Below, piece after piece: positions 31,298-38,748 of a stretch of 39,173 nt of DNA (positions are counted from its first letter, which is position 1; every line of letters starts with the position of its first letter). The position numbers and the translations under genes are program-made. The notes under the pieces are model-generated. The model was not told the DNA's origin. It saw only the letters and a program-made list of their open reading frames with translations, and did no database searches. Location: the NCBI GenBank assembly GCA_036523795.1, contig DATDDN010000098.1:1-39173 (forward strand). Direction: 5' to 3'. Source of the DNA: 39-52-133 sp036523795 (GTDB taxonomy: Bacteria > Pseudomonadota > Gammaproteobacteria > Burkholderiales > Gallionellaceae).

Positions 31298-32515
31298 TTG
31301 CCGGGAGGGGCATTACTAACCGTAAGTTGCATGTTCTTCATCGCTCATACGCAACATGACCATAACATATGGCGATGGATTGAAGCATTTTCAGAGGCGG
31401 CGATGGTTGGTGCTCTAGCTGATTGGTTTGCCGTCGTGGCCCTTTTCAAAAAGCCAATGGGATTGGCTATACCCCACACAGCTATTATCCCCGAGAACAA
31501 AATTAAAATTGCCGATAATCTTGCTGAGTTCGTCCGTGAAAAGTTTCTAAATTCAGAATCGCTAGTCAAGCTCATCCGAAAACATGATCCGGCAGAGAAA
31601 ATCTCTGAGTGGCTGATGGAGCCTGAAAATACTGAGCTGCTCGGTAATTTGTCCGTTAAAGCAATCGCTGGCGCATTTGATTTTGTTGATGACAATAAGA
31701 TACAACATGTAATCAACAATGCAATGCGGACTTATATTAAAAATGTTGACCTGTCGAAATCGGCTGGAGAGCTACTCGACACACTCACAAGCAATAATCG
31801 CCATCAAGCATTATTGGACGAAGGGATAGATCAGGCTTCCATCCTGTTGAAAAGGGATTCGACCCAACAATACCTTGAGCAAACGGTCACAGTCTGGTTA
31901 AAGGAAGAACATGAATATATTGAGAAGATGATTCCTACAGAAACAGTGGCTAGATGGGTGGCGTCTAACCTAGTTAAATACTGTGTGAATAAGCTTCAAG
32001 AGATCAACGACGATCATAATCATGAGTTGCGCATTAAATTTAACGAGGGCATGAGAAATCTCATTGAAAGAATGAAACATGACCCCGAGATACGTCGCAA
32101 GGGTGAAGAAATTAAGATGCAACTGTTGAATAACGAAGCCTTAAATACCTACATGGGAGAGTTGTGGACTAGTCTAAAAGATTGGCTACGGAATGATCTT
32201 GATAGTCCTCATTCCATAATGCGAAAGAAGATCGTCGAAACTGGCCAGTGGATCGGTGAAAAATTAGCAAATGATCCTACGTTACGCCAGTCAATCAATT
32301 CTCATTTTGAGCGTGCTGCTCAAGCCATGGCACCAGATCTTAGTCATTTACTTACAAATCATATAAGTTCTACTGTAAAAAGCTGGGATAGCAAAGATAT
32401 GTCTAGGCAAATAGAACTGAGCATTGGCAAAGATCTGCAATTTATACGGTTAAGCGGTACCATCGTTGGTGGGTTCTTGGGGATAATAATATACGCAATA
32501 TCATCCATTCTCTAA
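31298..32515 (+). CDS. DUF445 (YjiN-like) membrane protein, N-terminus frameshifted
   Basis: The main frame gives 405 residues from a TTG. It reads ALLTVSCMFFIAHTQ, then WRWIEAFSEAAMVGALADWFAVVALF and GLAIPHTAIIPENKIKIA, the diagnostic DUF445 N-terminal region. A long charged helical domain follows, and the protein ends in a membrane helix (RLSGTIVGGFLGIIIYAISSI). The true N-terminus appears to lie in another frame. A GTG at 31261, seven bases after AAAGGG, reads MNKELELFRMKMIAG and then hits GGGAGGGG (31303-31310), where one extra base shifts it out of frame. As written, the start would be the TTG at 31298 or the ATG at 31331. The gene is strikingly AT-rich compared with the core genes. Role of the family unknown. 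Confidence 0.75.
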   Translation: MPGGALLTVSCMFFIAHTQHDHNIWRWIEAFSEAAMVGALADWFAVVALFKKPMGLAIPHTAIIPENKIKIADNLAEFVREKFLNSESLVKLIRKHDPAEKISEWLMEPENTELLGNLSVKAIAGAFDFVDDNKIQHVINNAMRTYIKNVDLSKSAGELLDTLTSNNRHQALLDEGIDQASILLKRDSTQQYLEQTVTVWLKEEHEYIEKMIPTETVARWVASNLVKYCVNKLQEINDDHNHELRIKFNEGMRNLIERMKHDPEIRRKGEEIKMQLLNNEALNTYMGELWTSLKDWLRNDLDSPHSIMRKKIVETGQWIGEKLANDPTLRQSINSHFERAAQAMAPDLSHLLTNHISSTVKSWDSKDMSRQIELSIGKDLQFIRLSGTIVGGFLGIIIYAISSIL

Positions 32516-32613
32516 ATCTAGATACCACTGATTAACCACGAAAGTGTGACAATGTTCTGAGCCTTTTGAAGTCCCGACATTCGGCGACACCTGAATTATA
32601 TGAGATTGAATAG

Positions 32614-33363
32614 ATGAAAATTGCCACATGGAATCTGGATCATGCATCCAACTCTAGTAGGCCGGTTACGGCTCAGATACAGCAGTTGGAACGCATTAAC
32701 GCGGATATCCTAGTTCTCACTGAAACTTGTGAGCGAGTCGATTTGCGCACTCTCGGATATAAGAGCGTCTTACCTCATCATAAGAATCGATATGGGAAGT
32801 ACTGGTCAGTAATTTGGTCGAGATGGCCAATCTCTCAACAGATCGACTGCTATGACAATGAAACAGCCGTGTGCGCGCGAATAGCCTCCCCGTTGGGGGA
32901 TCTGATTATCTACGGAACAATCATAACCTGGAAAAATGACCCTGGAAGCGATCCTGAGGTTAAATCTCCGGCTTGGTCTGAACATGAGAAGTCAATTCTC
33001 GAACATGGTATTGACTGGCGGGCTATCCAGAATGGGCAACCTGGCATCCCGTTTGTTGTGGCGGGGGACTTCAATCAGACGCGAGATGGTTCCAAAGTAT
33101 ATTGTTCTCCCAACGGAATAAGACTCTTGAACGAGCAGCTGGAACGAAACAGCTTGGTTTGCGTCACCGATGAGGATTTTGGTGCCAATATGAAACTGGC
33201 TCCGGATCCCCAAAAGAGCGGCCGTTATCGGCATAATGTTGATCATATTTGCGTCAGCAAATCACTACTTAAAGCTGAATATGTCGGTGCTTGGGATCAC
33301 TTCAGGAATGGAGAAGTGCTGTCCGATCATAACGGTGTGTTTGCCGAACTAACAAAGATTTAG
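32614..33363 (+). CDS. Endonuclease/exonuclease/phosphatase (EEP) family protein
   Basis: 249 residues. The fold is marked by MKIATWNLDHAS (first metal/phosphate strand), ADILVLTETCERVD (catalytic Glu), FVVAGDFNQTRDG (GDFN), the VDHICVS strand and the terminal VLSDHNGVFAEL (SDH, catalytic His). All EEP motifs of the DNase I/exonuclease III superfamily are present. Members cleave phosphodiesters in DNA, RNA, lipids or inositol phosphates; this short stand-alone version has no extra domain or signal peptide that would narrow the substrate. AT-rich like its upstream neighbour. It lies 98 bases after the DUF445 gene with no clear Shine-Dalgarno, so co-transcription is uncertain. Confidence 0.85.
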   Translation: MKIATWNLDHASNSSRPVTAQIQQLERINADILVLTETCERVDLRTLGYKSVLPHHKNRYGKYWSVIWSRWPISQQIDCYDNETAVCARIASPLGDLIIYGTIITWKNDPGSDPEVKSPAWSEHEKSILEHGIDWRAIQNGQPGIPFVVAGDFNQTRDGSKVYCSPNGIRLLNEQLERNSLVCVTDEDFGANMKLAPDPQKSGRYRHNVDHICVSKSLLKAEYVGAWDHFRNGEVLSDHNGVFAELTKI

Positions 33364-33480
33364 CCAGGAGTAGTTGCAATAGATCTAACGGTCTGCCTTG
33401 TCATCTCAAGTGGCCGGTTGAATCCGCAACGCCGGGTAAATATTCCGTTACCGGAATGTTTCTAATCCTCAAGCACTGTC

Positions 33481-33508
33481 TTGGTCTTGATCACCGCTGG
33501 CATATAAT
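33481..33508 (+). promoter_or_regulatory. Candidate promoter for the DUF2779 gene
   Basis: TTGGTC (33481-33486), a 16-bp spacer and TATAAT (33503-33508). The start codon at 33519 is so near that the transcript would begin only a few bases before it. An ATTCCG-ttac-CGGAAT dyad lies just upstream at 33442-33457. Confidence 0.45.
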
Positions 33509-33518
33509 TTCCCTAGCT

Positions 33519-35054
33519 ATGCAGAATCTCTCCAAGTCAAAACTGCTTTCTTACAAACAATGTCCACGCCGACTCTGGCTAGAGGTGCACAGAGCGGAAC
33601 TGAAAGCCGATTCCGAGAGTGCCCAGGCAGACTACGACATCGGTAATCAGGTAGGAGTGGTTGCCCAACGCATGTACGATCCAGACGGGCAGGGCATGAC
33701 TCTTGATGCCCAGACAGATGGCTACTCACAAGCGTTGCAGTGGAGCCTGGAGCTGATCAAAACCAAGCAGCCTTTGTTCGAGGCTGCATTCACGGCGAAT
33801 GGTGCACTGTCATTTGCGGATGTGATGTTGCCTGTGGAGAGGGAAGGGCAACTGGGCTGGCGCATGGTCGAGGTCAAATCGACATCGGGCGTGAAAGACT
33901 ACCACCGCGACGACGTGGCCATCCAGGCCTGGGTGGCACGTAGCGCAGGGGTGCCACTGACTGCGATCGCGCTGGCGCACATCGATAGCACATTCGTATA
34001 CCCAGGTGACGGTAATTACCAGGGGCTACTGAAGGAGTGTGATCTGACGAAGGAGACCTTCGGCCGATTCCCCGAAATCAAGGCATTGATCGCCGAAGCC
34101 CAGAGGGTGGTAGGCATGGCTGAGGCCCCAGCGGTCACAACGGGCAGTCGCTGTACTTCACCTTTTGAATGTGGCTTCATCAACTACTGCCAATCATTCG
34201 AGGAGCAGGCAGTATTCCCCGTGCAGTGGCTTCCTGCTATTCGCAGCAAAGAGCTCAAGGAATTGATTACCTCTAATCCGGCACTGGACATGCGTGACGT
34301 TCCTGATGAGCTGCTGACGGAGGAGCAGTTGCTGGTCAAAACCCACACAATAGCCGGTGAGATCTATTTCAACGCCCGCAATGCGGCCAAGGCGTTCAAG
34401 TCCTATCCGTTCCCGGCGTATTTTCTGGACTTTGAGACAGTCATGTTTGCCGTCCCCATCTGGAAGGGGACACGCCCCTATCAGCAAATTCCCTTCCAGT
34501 TCAGCCTGCACGTTATGGATGAGTCTGGCAATCTTCAGGAGGATGCATTCCTGGACCTGACCGGAAATGATCCGTCACGGCCGTTTGCGGAGACGCTAGT
34601 AAAGGTTTGTGACAAGGCCGGCCCCATCTTTGTGTACAACGCAGGATTCGAGGGGACACGCATTTCCGAGTTGGCCAACCTGTTTCCAGACCTTGCTTCG
34701 GATCTTCTGGCTATCAAGCGGCGCCTGGTCGATCTGCATCCGATCACCAAGGCCAATTACTACAACCCTAGGCAACATGGGAGCTGGAGCATCAAGGCGG
34801 TGCTGCCGGCCATCGCACCGGACCTGAGCTATGAAGCGCTGGAAGGAGTGCAGCATGGCGGGCATGCCGTGAATGCGTATTTGAAGGCAATCCAGCCCGG
34901 AACAACCACCGAGGAAAAGTCGCTCATCGAAAGGCAGTTGCTAGCATATTGCCGGATGGACACCTATGCGATGGTGAGGCTGTGGCAGTTCCTGCTTGGT
35001 AAGCCTGGCATCGCAACCAGCCGGGATTGCAGTACTCAGACTTTGGTAAGATAA
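33519..35054 (+). CDS. DUF2779 protein: Cas4-like Fe-S nuclease fused to a DEDDy 3'-5' exonuclease domain
   Basis: 511 residues from the ATG at 33519, giving the family opening MQNLSKSKLLSYKQCPRRLW. An upstream ATG at 33456 is rejected as non-conserved. The N-terminal half has the PD-(D/E)xK layout: D101 in SFADVMLP, E118-V-K120 in RMVEVKSTSG, and QAWVA. A lone C15 and C212-x5-C218-x5-C224 (RCTSPFECGFINYC) can bind an Fe-S cluster as in Cas4/AddB nucleases. The C-terminal half (DUF2779) begins YFLDFETV with D304 and E306, has an Exo II-like region near N374 (FVYNAGFEGTRI), and an Exo III Y477-x3-D481 (YCRMD), the DEDDy set. Two potentially active nuclease centres therefore sit in one chain. 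No characterised role is known to me. Confidence 0.75.
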   Translation: MQNLSKSKLLSYKQCPRRLWLEVHRAELKADSESAQADYDIGNQVGVVAQRMYDPDGQGMTLDAQTDGYSQALQWSLELIKTKQPLFEAAFTANGALSFADVMLPVEREGQLGWRMVEVKSTSGVKDYHRDDVAIQAWVARSAGVPLTAIALAHIDSTFVYPGDGNYQGLLKECDLTKETFGRFPEIKALIAEAQRVVGMAEAPAVTTGSRCTSPFECGFINYCQSFEEQAVFPVQWLPAIRSKELKELITSNPALDMRDVPDELLTEEQLLVKTHTIAGEIYFNARNAAKAFKSYPFPAYFLDFETVMFAVPIWKGTRPYQQIPFQFSLHVMDESGNLQEDAFLDLTGNDPSRPFAETLVKVCDKAGPIFVYNAGFEGTRISELANLFPDLASDLLAIKRRLVDLHPITKANYYNPRQHGSWSIKAVLPAIAPDLSYEALEGVQHGGHAVNAYLKAIQPGTTTEEKSLIERQLLAYCRMDTYAMVRLWQFLLGKPGIATSRDCSTQTLVR

Positions 35055-35217
35055 TGGAAACGGTTTCTGCGGTATCTGCTTCATGTCCTTGAAGTAACCG
35101 CGCCACAAGCAACCATCACAATCCGCACTGCTGTAACCATCCGAACTCTGCCGGCCGATCTGCGCCCAGGGGATACGGCTATCTGGCAAATCCTGGTCAA
35201 TTCTAGGAGGTAACAAC

Positions 35218-35820
35218 ATGTCACAAACAAACGATGAACCGTTACTTAATTCACGATTCGCTTCCGCACTGTCGTTTGCGAACACCATCCATAGCAGGCA
35301 GGTGCGAAAGGGGGCAGGTGTCCCATACATCAGCCACTTGATGTCGGTATCGGCAGCCGTTCTGGAAAATGTGGGAGGAGAGTCCGAAGCGGTTGCAGCC
35401 CTGCTGCATGACTCCGCAGAGGATTGTGGCGGCAAGGCCATGCTCGACATGGTACGCACCCTGTTCGGTGATGATGTAGCTGATATCGTGGAGAGCTGTA
35501 CTGACACCTTTGTCGAGCCCAAGCCAGCATGGAGGCCTCGGAAGGAAGCTTACGTGGCACACTTGCGCGAGGCCAGCCCCTCAGCGAAGCTGGTGGCCGG
35601 GTGTGACAAGCTCCACAACCTGAACAGCACACTGAAAGACTTGCGCAAGGGCCAGCCTGCCGACTACTGGAGTCGTTTTACAGCCGGTGCTGCCGAACAA
35701 TTGTGGTATTACGGTGCATGTCTGGATGCATTTTCTGACTCACCTGTGGCGGATGAATTCCGGCGAAGCTATGTTGAATTCAAGAAGGTCCTGCAGGAGA
35801 GAGGGGATGTTCCCGGCTGA
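35218..35820 (+). CDS. RSH-type HD-domain hydrolase (Mesh1/small alarmone hydrolase-like)
   Basis: 200 residues, preceded by a strong AGGAGG at 35204-35209. The HD fold motifs match the hydrolase domain of RelA/SpoT proteins: H25 in FANTIHSRQVRKGAGVPY, H40 in YISHLMSV, the HDxxED box H64-D65-S-A-E68-D69 (ALLHDSAEDCGG), and D130 in GCDKLHNLNS. RKGAGVPYISH is close to the RKSGEPYxxHP of RSH enzymes. No synthetase or TGS domain is present, so it would be a stand-alone hydrolase of ppGpp or another nucleotide. A toxSAS-type synthetase partner is not visible nearby. It sits 163 bp after the DUF2779 gene on the same strand. Hydrolase fold is confident; substrate is inference. Confidence 0.82.
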   Translation: MSQTNDEPLLNSRFASALSFANTIHSRQVRKGAGVPYISHLMSVSAAVLENVGGESEAVAALLHDSAEDCGGKAMLDMVRTLFGDDVADIVESCTDTFVEPKPAWRPRKEAYVAHLREASPSAKLVAGCDKLHNLNSTLKDLRKGQPADYWSRFTAGAAEQLWYYGACLDAFSDSPVADEFRRSYVEFKKVLQERGDVPG

Positions 35821-35859
35821 ACTGTTCAAGGTCGCTTAATCCGGGAATGGTGTATCAAT

Positions 35860-35881
35860 CCCCATCAGAAATTTCTTGGGG
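35860..35881. repeat. Nested inverted repeat upstream of the short recombinase gene
   Basis: CCCCA (35860-35864) and TGGGG (35877-35881) flank the palindrome AGAAATTTCT (35867-35876). It lies 78 bp before the recombinase start and could be a recombinase or regulator site. The role is inference. Confidence 0.35.
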
Positions 35882-35958
35882 AACTGGCGCAAGTTGCTAG
35901 TCTGGAATTGTATTGATGCCCGCTTGTGGGTGTGATCATGCATGAAAGGACTAGTGCC

Positions 35959-36591
35959 ATGTTGAGCCAGGCCGCCATCATTCCGTTTCCGGTGAGACGA
36001 ATCCGCGTTTCACGCCCACAGTTGCCAGCACGCCTGGCCAACCAACGTTACCGCAGTCGGGAGTACCTGACGCCGGATGAAGTGGCGCATCTTATCGAGG
36101 CAGCCAGGAAAGCTGGGCGTAATGGCAGACGTGATGCCATGATGATCAGTCTTGCCTACCGCCATGGGCTGAGGGTGTCTGAGCTGGTTTCGTTACGCTG
36201 GGAACAGCTGGACCTGGGGGCTGGCTTGTTACATGTAAGGAGGATCAAGCGTGGCAATCATTCGGTTCATCCACTTCACTCATCGGATGTAAAGGAGCTG
36301 GAATTATTACTGAATGAGCGACACGGCCGCCAAGAGGTGTTCATCAGCGAGCGTGGGGCTAAACTTTCGGCTGATGCGCTGCGCAAGATCGTGTCCCGTG
36401 CGGGTCGCGAGGCAAGAATCCCTTTTCCGGTTCACCCACACATGTTGCGCCATGCCTGCGGCTACAAGCTGGCCCAAGATGGGCAGGATACCAGGGCAAT
36501 CCAGGATTACCTCGGGCACAAGAACATCCAGCATACGGTGCGCTATACACAGTTGTCTTCTGACAGGTTCAGGGGTTTTTGGAGTGACTGA
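35959..36591 (+). CDS. Short tyrosine recombinase (FimB/FimE-like)
   Basis: 210 residues from the ATG at 35959, nine bases after GAAAGG. In-frame alternatives are the ATG at 35938 and a GTG at 35926. Only the catalytic domain is present; the N-terminal core-binding domain of phage integrases is missing, as in FimB/FimE. The conserved set is complete: Arg in YRHGLRVSELVSLRW, Lys in RIKRGNHSV, HPHMLRHACGYKLA (HxxR), GHKNIQHTVRYTQL with the second His and the nucleophile Tyr. The first residues (LPARLANQRYRSREYLTPDE) are also typical. Such enzymes invert or excise short DNA segments. It closes the low-GC island, opposite the decayed recombinase at 29.0 kb. No invertible promoter has been identified. 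Confidence 0.88.
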   Translation: MLSQAAIIPFPVRRIRVSRPQLPARLANQRYRSREYLTPDEVAHLIEAARKAGRNGRRDAMMISLAYRHGLRVSELVSLRWEQLDLGAGLLHVRRIKRGNHSVHPLHSSDVKELELLLNERHGRQEVFISERGAKLSADALRKIVSRAGREARIPFPVHPHMLRHACGYKLAQDGQDTRAIQDYLGHKNIQHTVRYTQLSSDRFRGFWSD

Positions 36592-36962
36592 TACCAAAGT
36601 GCATGGGAGGAATGGGTTGTCACACCAGGCAATTGGAAAATTCTCATTGATGTATTGAAACATCTCTTCCCCGATCAAGGTTATTAACCCCGGGCGAACT
36701 TGATCATGTCAATATGCCGTTCGGCCTAGTCCCAAGAGCATATTCACCTCACCCTCATGAGCAGCTATATTTCGCGCCGCTTTGCGCGGTGTCGATGCTT
36801 GAAAATCAAACTCCCTATCTGTTCTGATAGTCCCCCAAGCCCCTCGCAATTGCTACATTAAGCACAGGTGTTTGTTCTTCGAGGTTTATTCCTATTGGGT
36901 AATGCCGAGTGGAGAGGTGAACGCTTTCGGTTAACCACATGGCTAGGCAATAGGTCGCTTCG
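36592..36962. other. Intergenic stretch between the recombinase and the two-partner secretion genes
   Basis: 371 bp with no gene seen. It contains an inverted repeat, GATCAAG (36673-36679) and CTTGATC (36699-36705), and a GC-rich dyad near 36775-36792. The promoter of the TpsB gene should lie in the last 200 bp, but I cannot single out a hexamer pair. Confidence 0.45.
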
Positions 36963-38717
36963 ATGAGTGTCTCTTGTAACAATCTGGCTTCGCCACGATG
37001 GCGTGCCTTACCAGTGCTGCTATTGGCGCTTGTAGCCATGCCTCAATCCGTACACGCGCAAAGCAACGAAACCCCGGATACACTTGAGCAACGCAACCGC
37101 ACCAAGGAAGAGGCTTCCGAGCGCGAGCGCCAGCAAAAGGCGCCTCGAGTTGACCTGCAGGGCGAGATCAAACCGCCTGCTGAACTTACTCTCCCCACCG
37201 AGTCACCATGTTTCAAGATCGACCGCTTCGTACTGGACGTTCCCGCCCAGCTGCCGGCCAGCACCCGTCTGCTGGGGGCCAGTGCACAATCCGGTGACCG
37301 CTTTCACTTTGCGCAGGCCTATCTCGAACAATATCGCGGCCGCTGCATTGGCCGGGAAGGGGTCGGACTGCTGTTGAGCCGGCTCACCGACCAGATTCTG
37401 GCCAAGGGCTACACCACCACCCGCCTGGGCATTCCTGAACAAGACCTCTCCAGCGGCACCCTCAAGCTCACGCTCATTCCCGGTGTCATTCACCAGCTGC
37501 GCTTTGCCGATCCGGCCACCACCGGGCATTTAAATGCCTTTCCGTCGGGGGCAGGGGAGTTGTTCAACCTGCGCGATTTCGAGCAGGGTCTGGAGCAGAT
37601 GAAGCGGGTGACCAGCCAGGACGTCGACATGCAGATCGTGCCGGCGGGCACGCTGGGCGAGAGCGACGTAGTAATCTCGGTCAAACGCATCAAACCGTGG
37701 AAGCTCATTGCCAGCCTTGATGATTCCGGCACCAAGGGCACCGGCAAGCTGCAGGCCGGCCTTACTCTGGGTTGGGACAACCTGTTCGACGCCAGTGACA
37801 TGTTCACCTTCGGCACCACCAGCGATGCCGAGCAGCAAGGGCAAGTGCGCGGCACCCGCGGCTACAACACCAGCTACTCTATCCCATTCGGCTACTGGAC
37901 GGCCACCGTCTCGGCCAGCGATTATCTCTACCACCAGCAAATTGCCGGCATCAGCCAGACCTTCGTCTCCAGCGGCGACGCGCAGAACTTCGAAAGCAAA
38001 ATCGCCTACCTGTTCTATCGTGACCAGAAGCAGAAATACAGCGTCCAGTTCCGCACCGGCAAGCGCTGGAGCCACAGTTATATCGACGATACCGAGGTTG
38101 AGGTGCAATACCGCAACACCAGCTTTGCCGAGCTGGCACTGATCCACAAACGCTATCTTGGCCAATCCCAGCTCGACATCACCGCTGCCTATCGCTGGGG
38201 AACACCGTGGTTTGGCGCACAGAGTGATCCGGCAGACCTGCCGGACACCAGCCCACGTCTTAACTACCAAGTACAAACTGTGGATGCCACGCTGGGCACA
38301 GCATTCAAGGCATGGGACATCCCGCTAACCCATAGCGTCACCTTGCGAGCCCAGAATGCCAACAGCCCGCTGTATGCCTCGGAATGGTTTTCCATAGGCA
38401 GCCGCTGGACTGTGCGCGGCTTCGATGGGGAGAACACACTAGCCTCGGAACAGGGTTTCTACCTGCGCAACGAGCTCGCCATGCCGTTCTGGGAAGGCAG
38501 GCATAACGTCTACATCGGGCTCGACTACGGCAAGGTTTATGGCCCCAACGTACCCAACCTAGCAGGCAACCAGCTGGCCGGCGCCGTGTTGGGCCTACGC
38601 GGCAGCCCGATCAGCAACATGAGCTACGACATCTTCGCCGGTGTGCCGGTGAGCAAACCGGACGGCTTCCGCACCGCGGAGCCGACAGCCGGTTTTAGTT
38701 TGAATTACCAGATGTGA
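36963..38717 (+). CDS. TpsB-type outer-membrane transporter (ShlB/FhaC/HecB family)
   Basis: 584 residues. The signal peptide (ALPVLLLALVAMPQSVHA, cleavage before QSNETPD) is followed by a charged, helix-forming linker (RNRTKEEASERERQQ), like helix H1 that plugs FhaC. POTRA domains span about residues 80-250: CFKIDRFVLDV, then LTDQILAKGYTTTRLGIPEQ and LKLTLIPGVIHQLRF. The 16-strand barrel fills the rest, with the conserved L6 motif as WTVRGFDGENTLASEQGFY, where VRG(Y/F) is essential in FhaC, and a beta-signal end FSLNYQM. It exports the haemagglutinin-like TpsA encoded just downstream across the outer membrane. The two genes are 31 bases apart and form an operon. The length is normal for the family. 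Confidence 0.92.
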   Translation: MSVSCNNLASPRWRALPVLLLALVAMPQSVHAQSNETPDTLEQRNRTKEEASERERQQKAPRVDLQGEIKPPAELTLPTESPCFKIDRFVLDVPAQLPASTRLLGASAQSGDRFHFAQAYLEQYRGRCIGREGVGLLLSRLTDQILAKGYTTTRLGIPEQDLSSGTLKLTLIPGVIHQLRFADPATTGHLNAFPSGAGELFNLRDFEQGLEQMKRVTSQDVDMQIVPAGTLGESDVVISVKRIKPWKLIASLDDSGTKGTGKLQAGLTLGWDNLFDASDMFTFGTTSDAEQQGQVRGTRGYNTSYSIPFGYWTATVSASDYLYHQQIAGISQTFVSSGDAQNFESKIAYLFYRDQKQKYSVQFRTGKRWSHSYIDDTEVEVQYRNTSFAELALIHKRYLGQSQLDITAAYRWGTPWFGAQSDPADLPDTSPRLNYQVQTVDATLGTAFKAWDIPLTHSVTLRAQNANSPLYASEWFSIGSRWTVRGFDGENTLASEQGFYLRNELAMPFWEGRHNVYIGLDYGKVYGPNVPNLAGNQLAGAVLGLRGSPISNMSYDIFAGVPVSKPDGFRTAEPTAGFSLNYQM

Positions 38718-38748
38718 TAACGATATACCTTCAGGGATAGCGACAACC

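Noticed and set aside
31060..31341. Possible 93-residue minus-strand gene with several cysteines
   Set aside because: It overlaps the ribosome-binding site and start of the DUF445 gene, has no Shine-Dalgarno or family features, and no second in-frame Met to shorten it.
34941..35522. Minus-strand open frame across the gap between the DUF2779 and HD genes, with a cysteine-containing segment in the gap
   Set aside because: Most of it is antisense to the HD hydrolase; the 163-bp gap part could be a gene remnant but nothing in it is recognisable.
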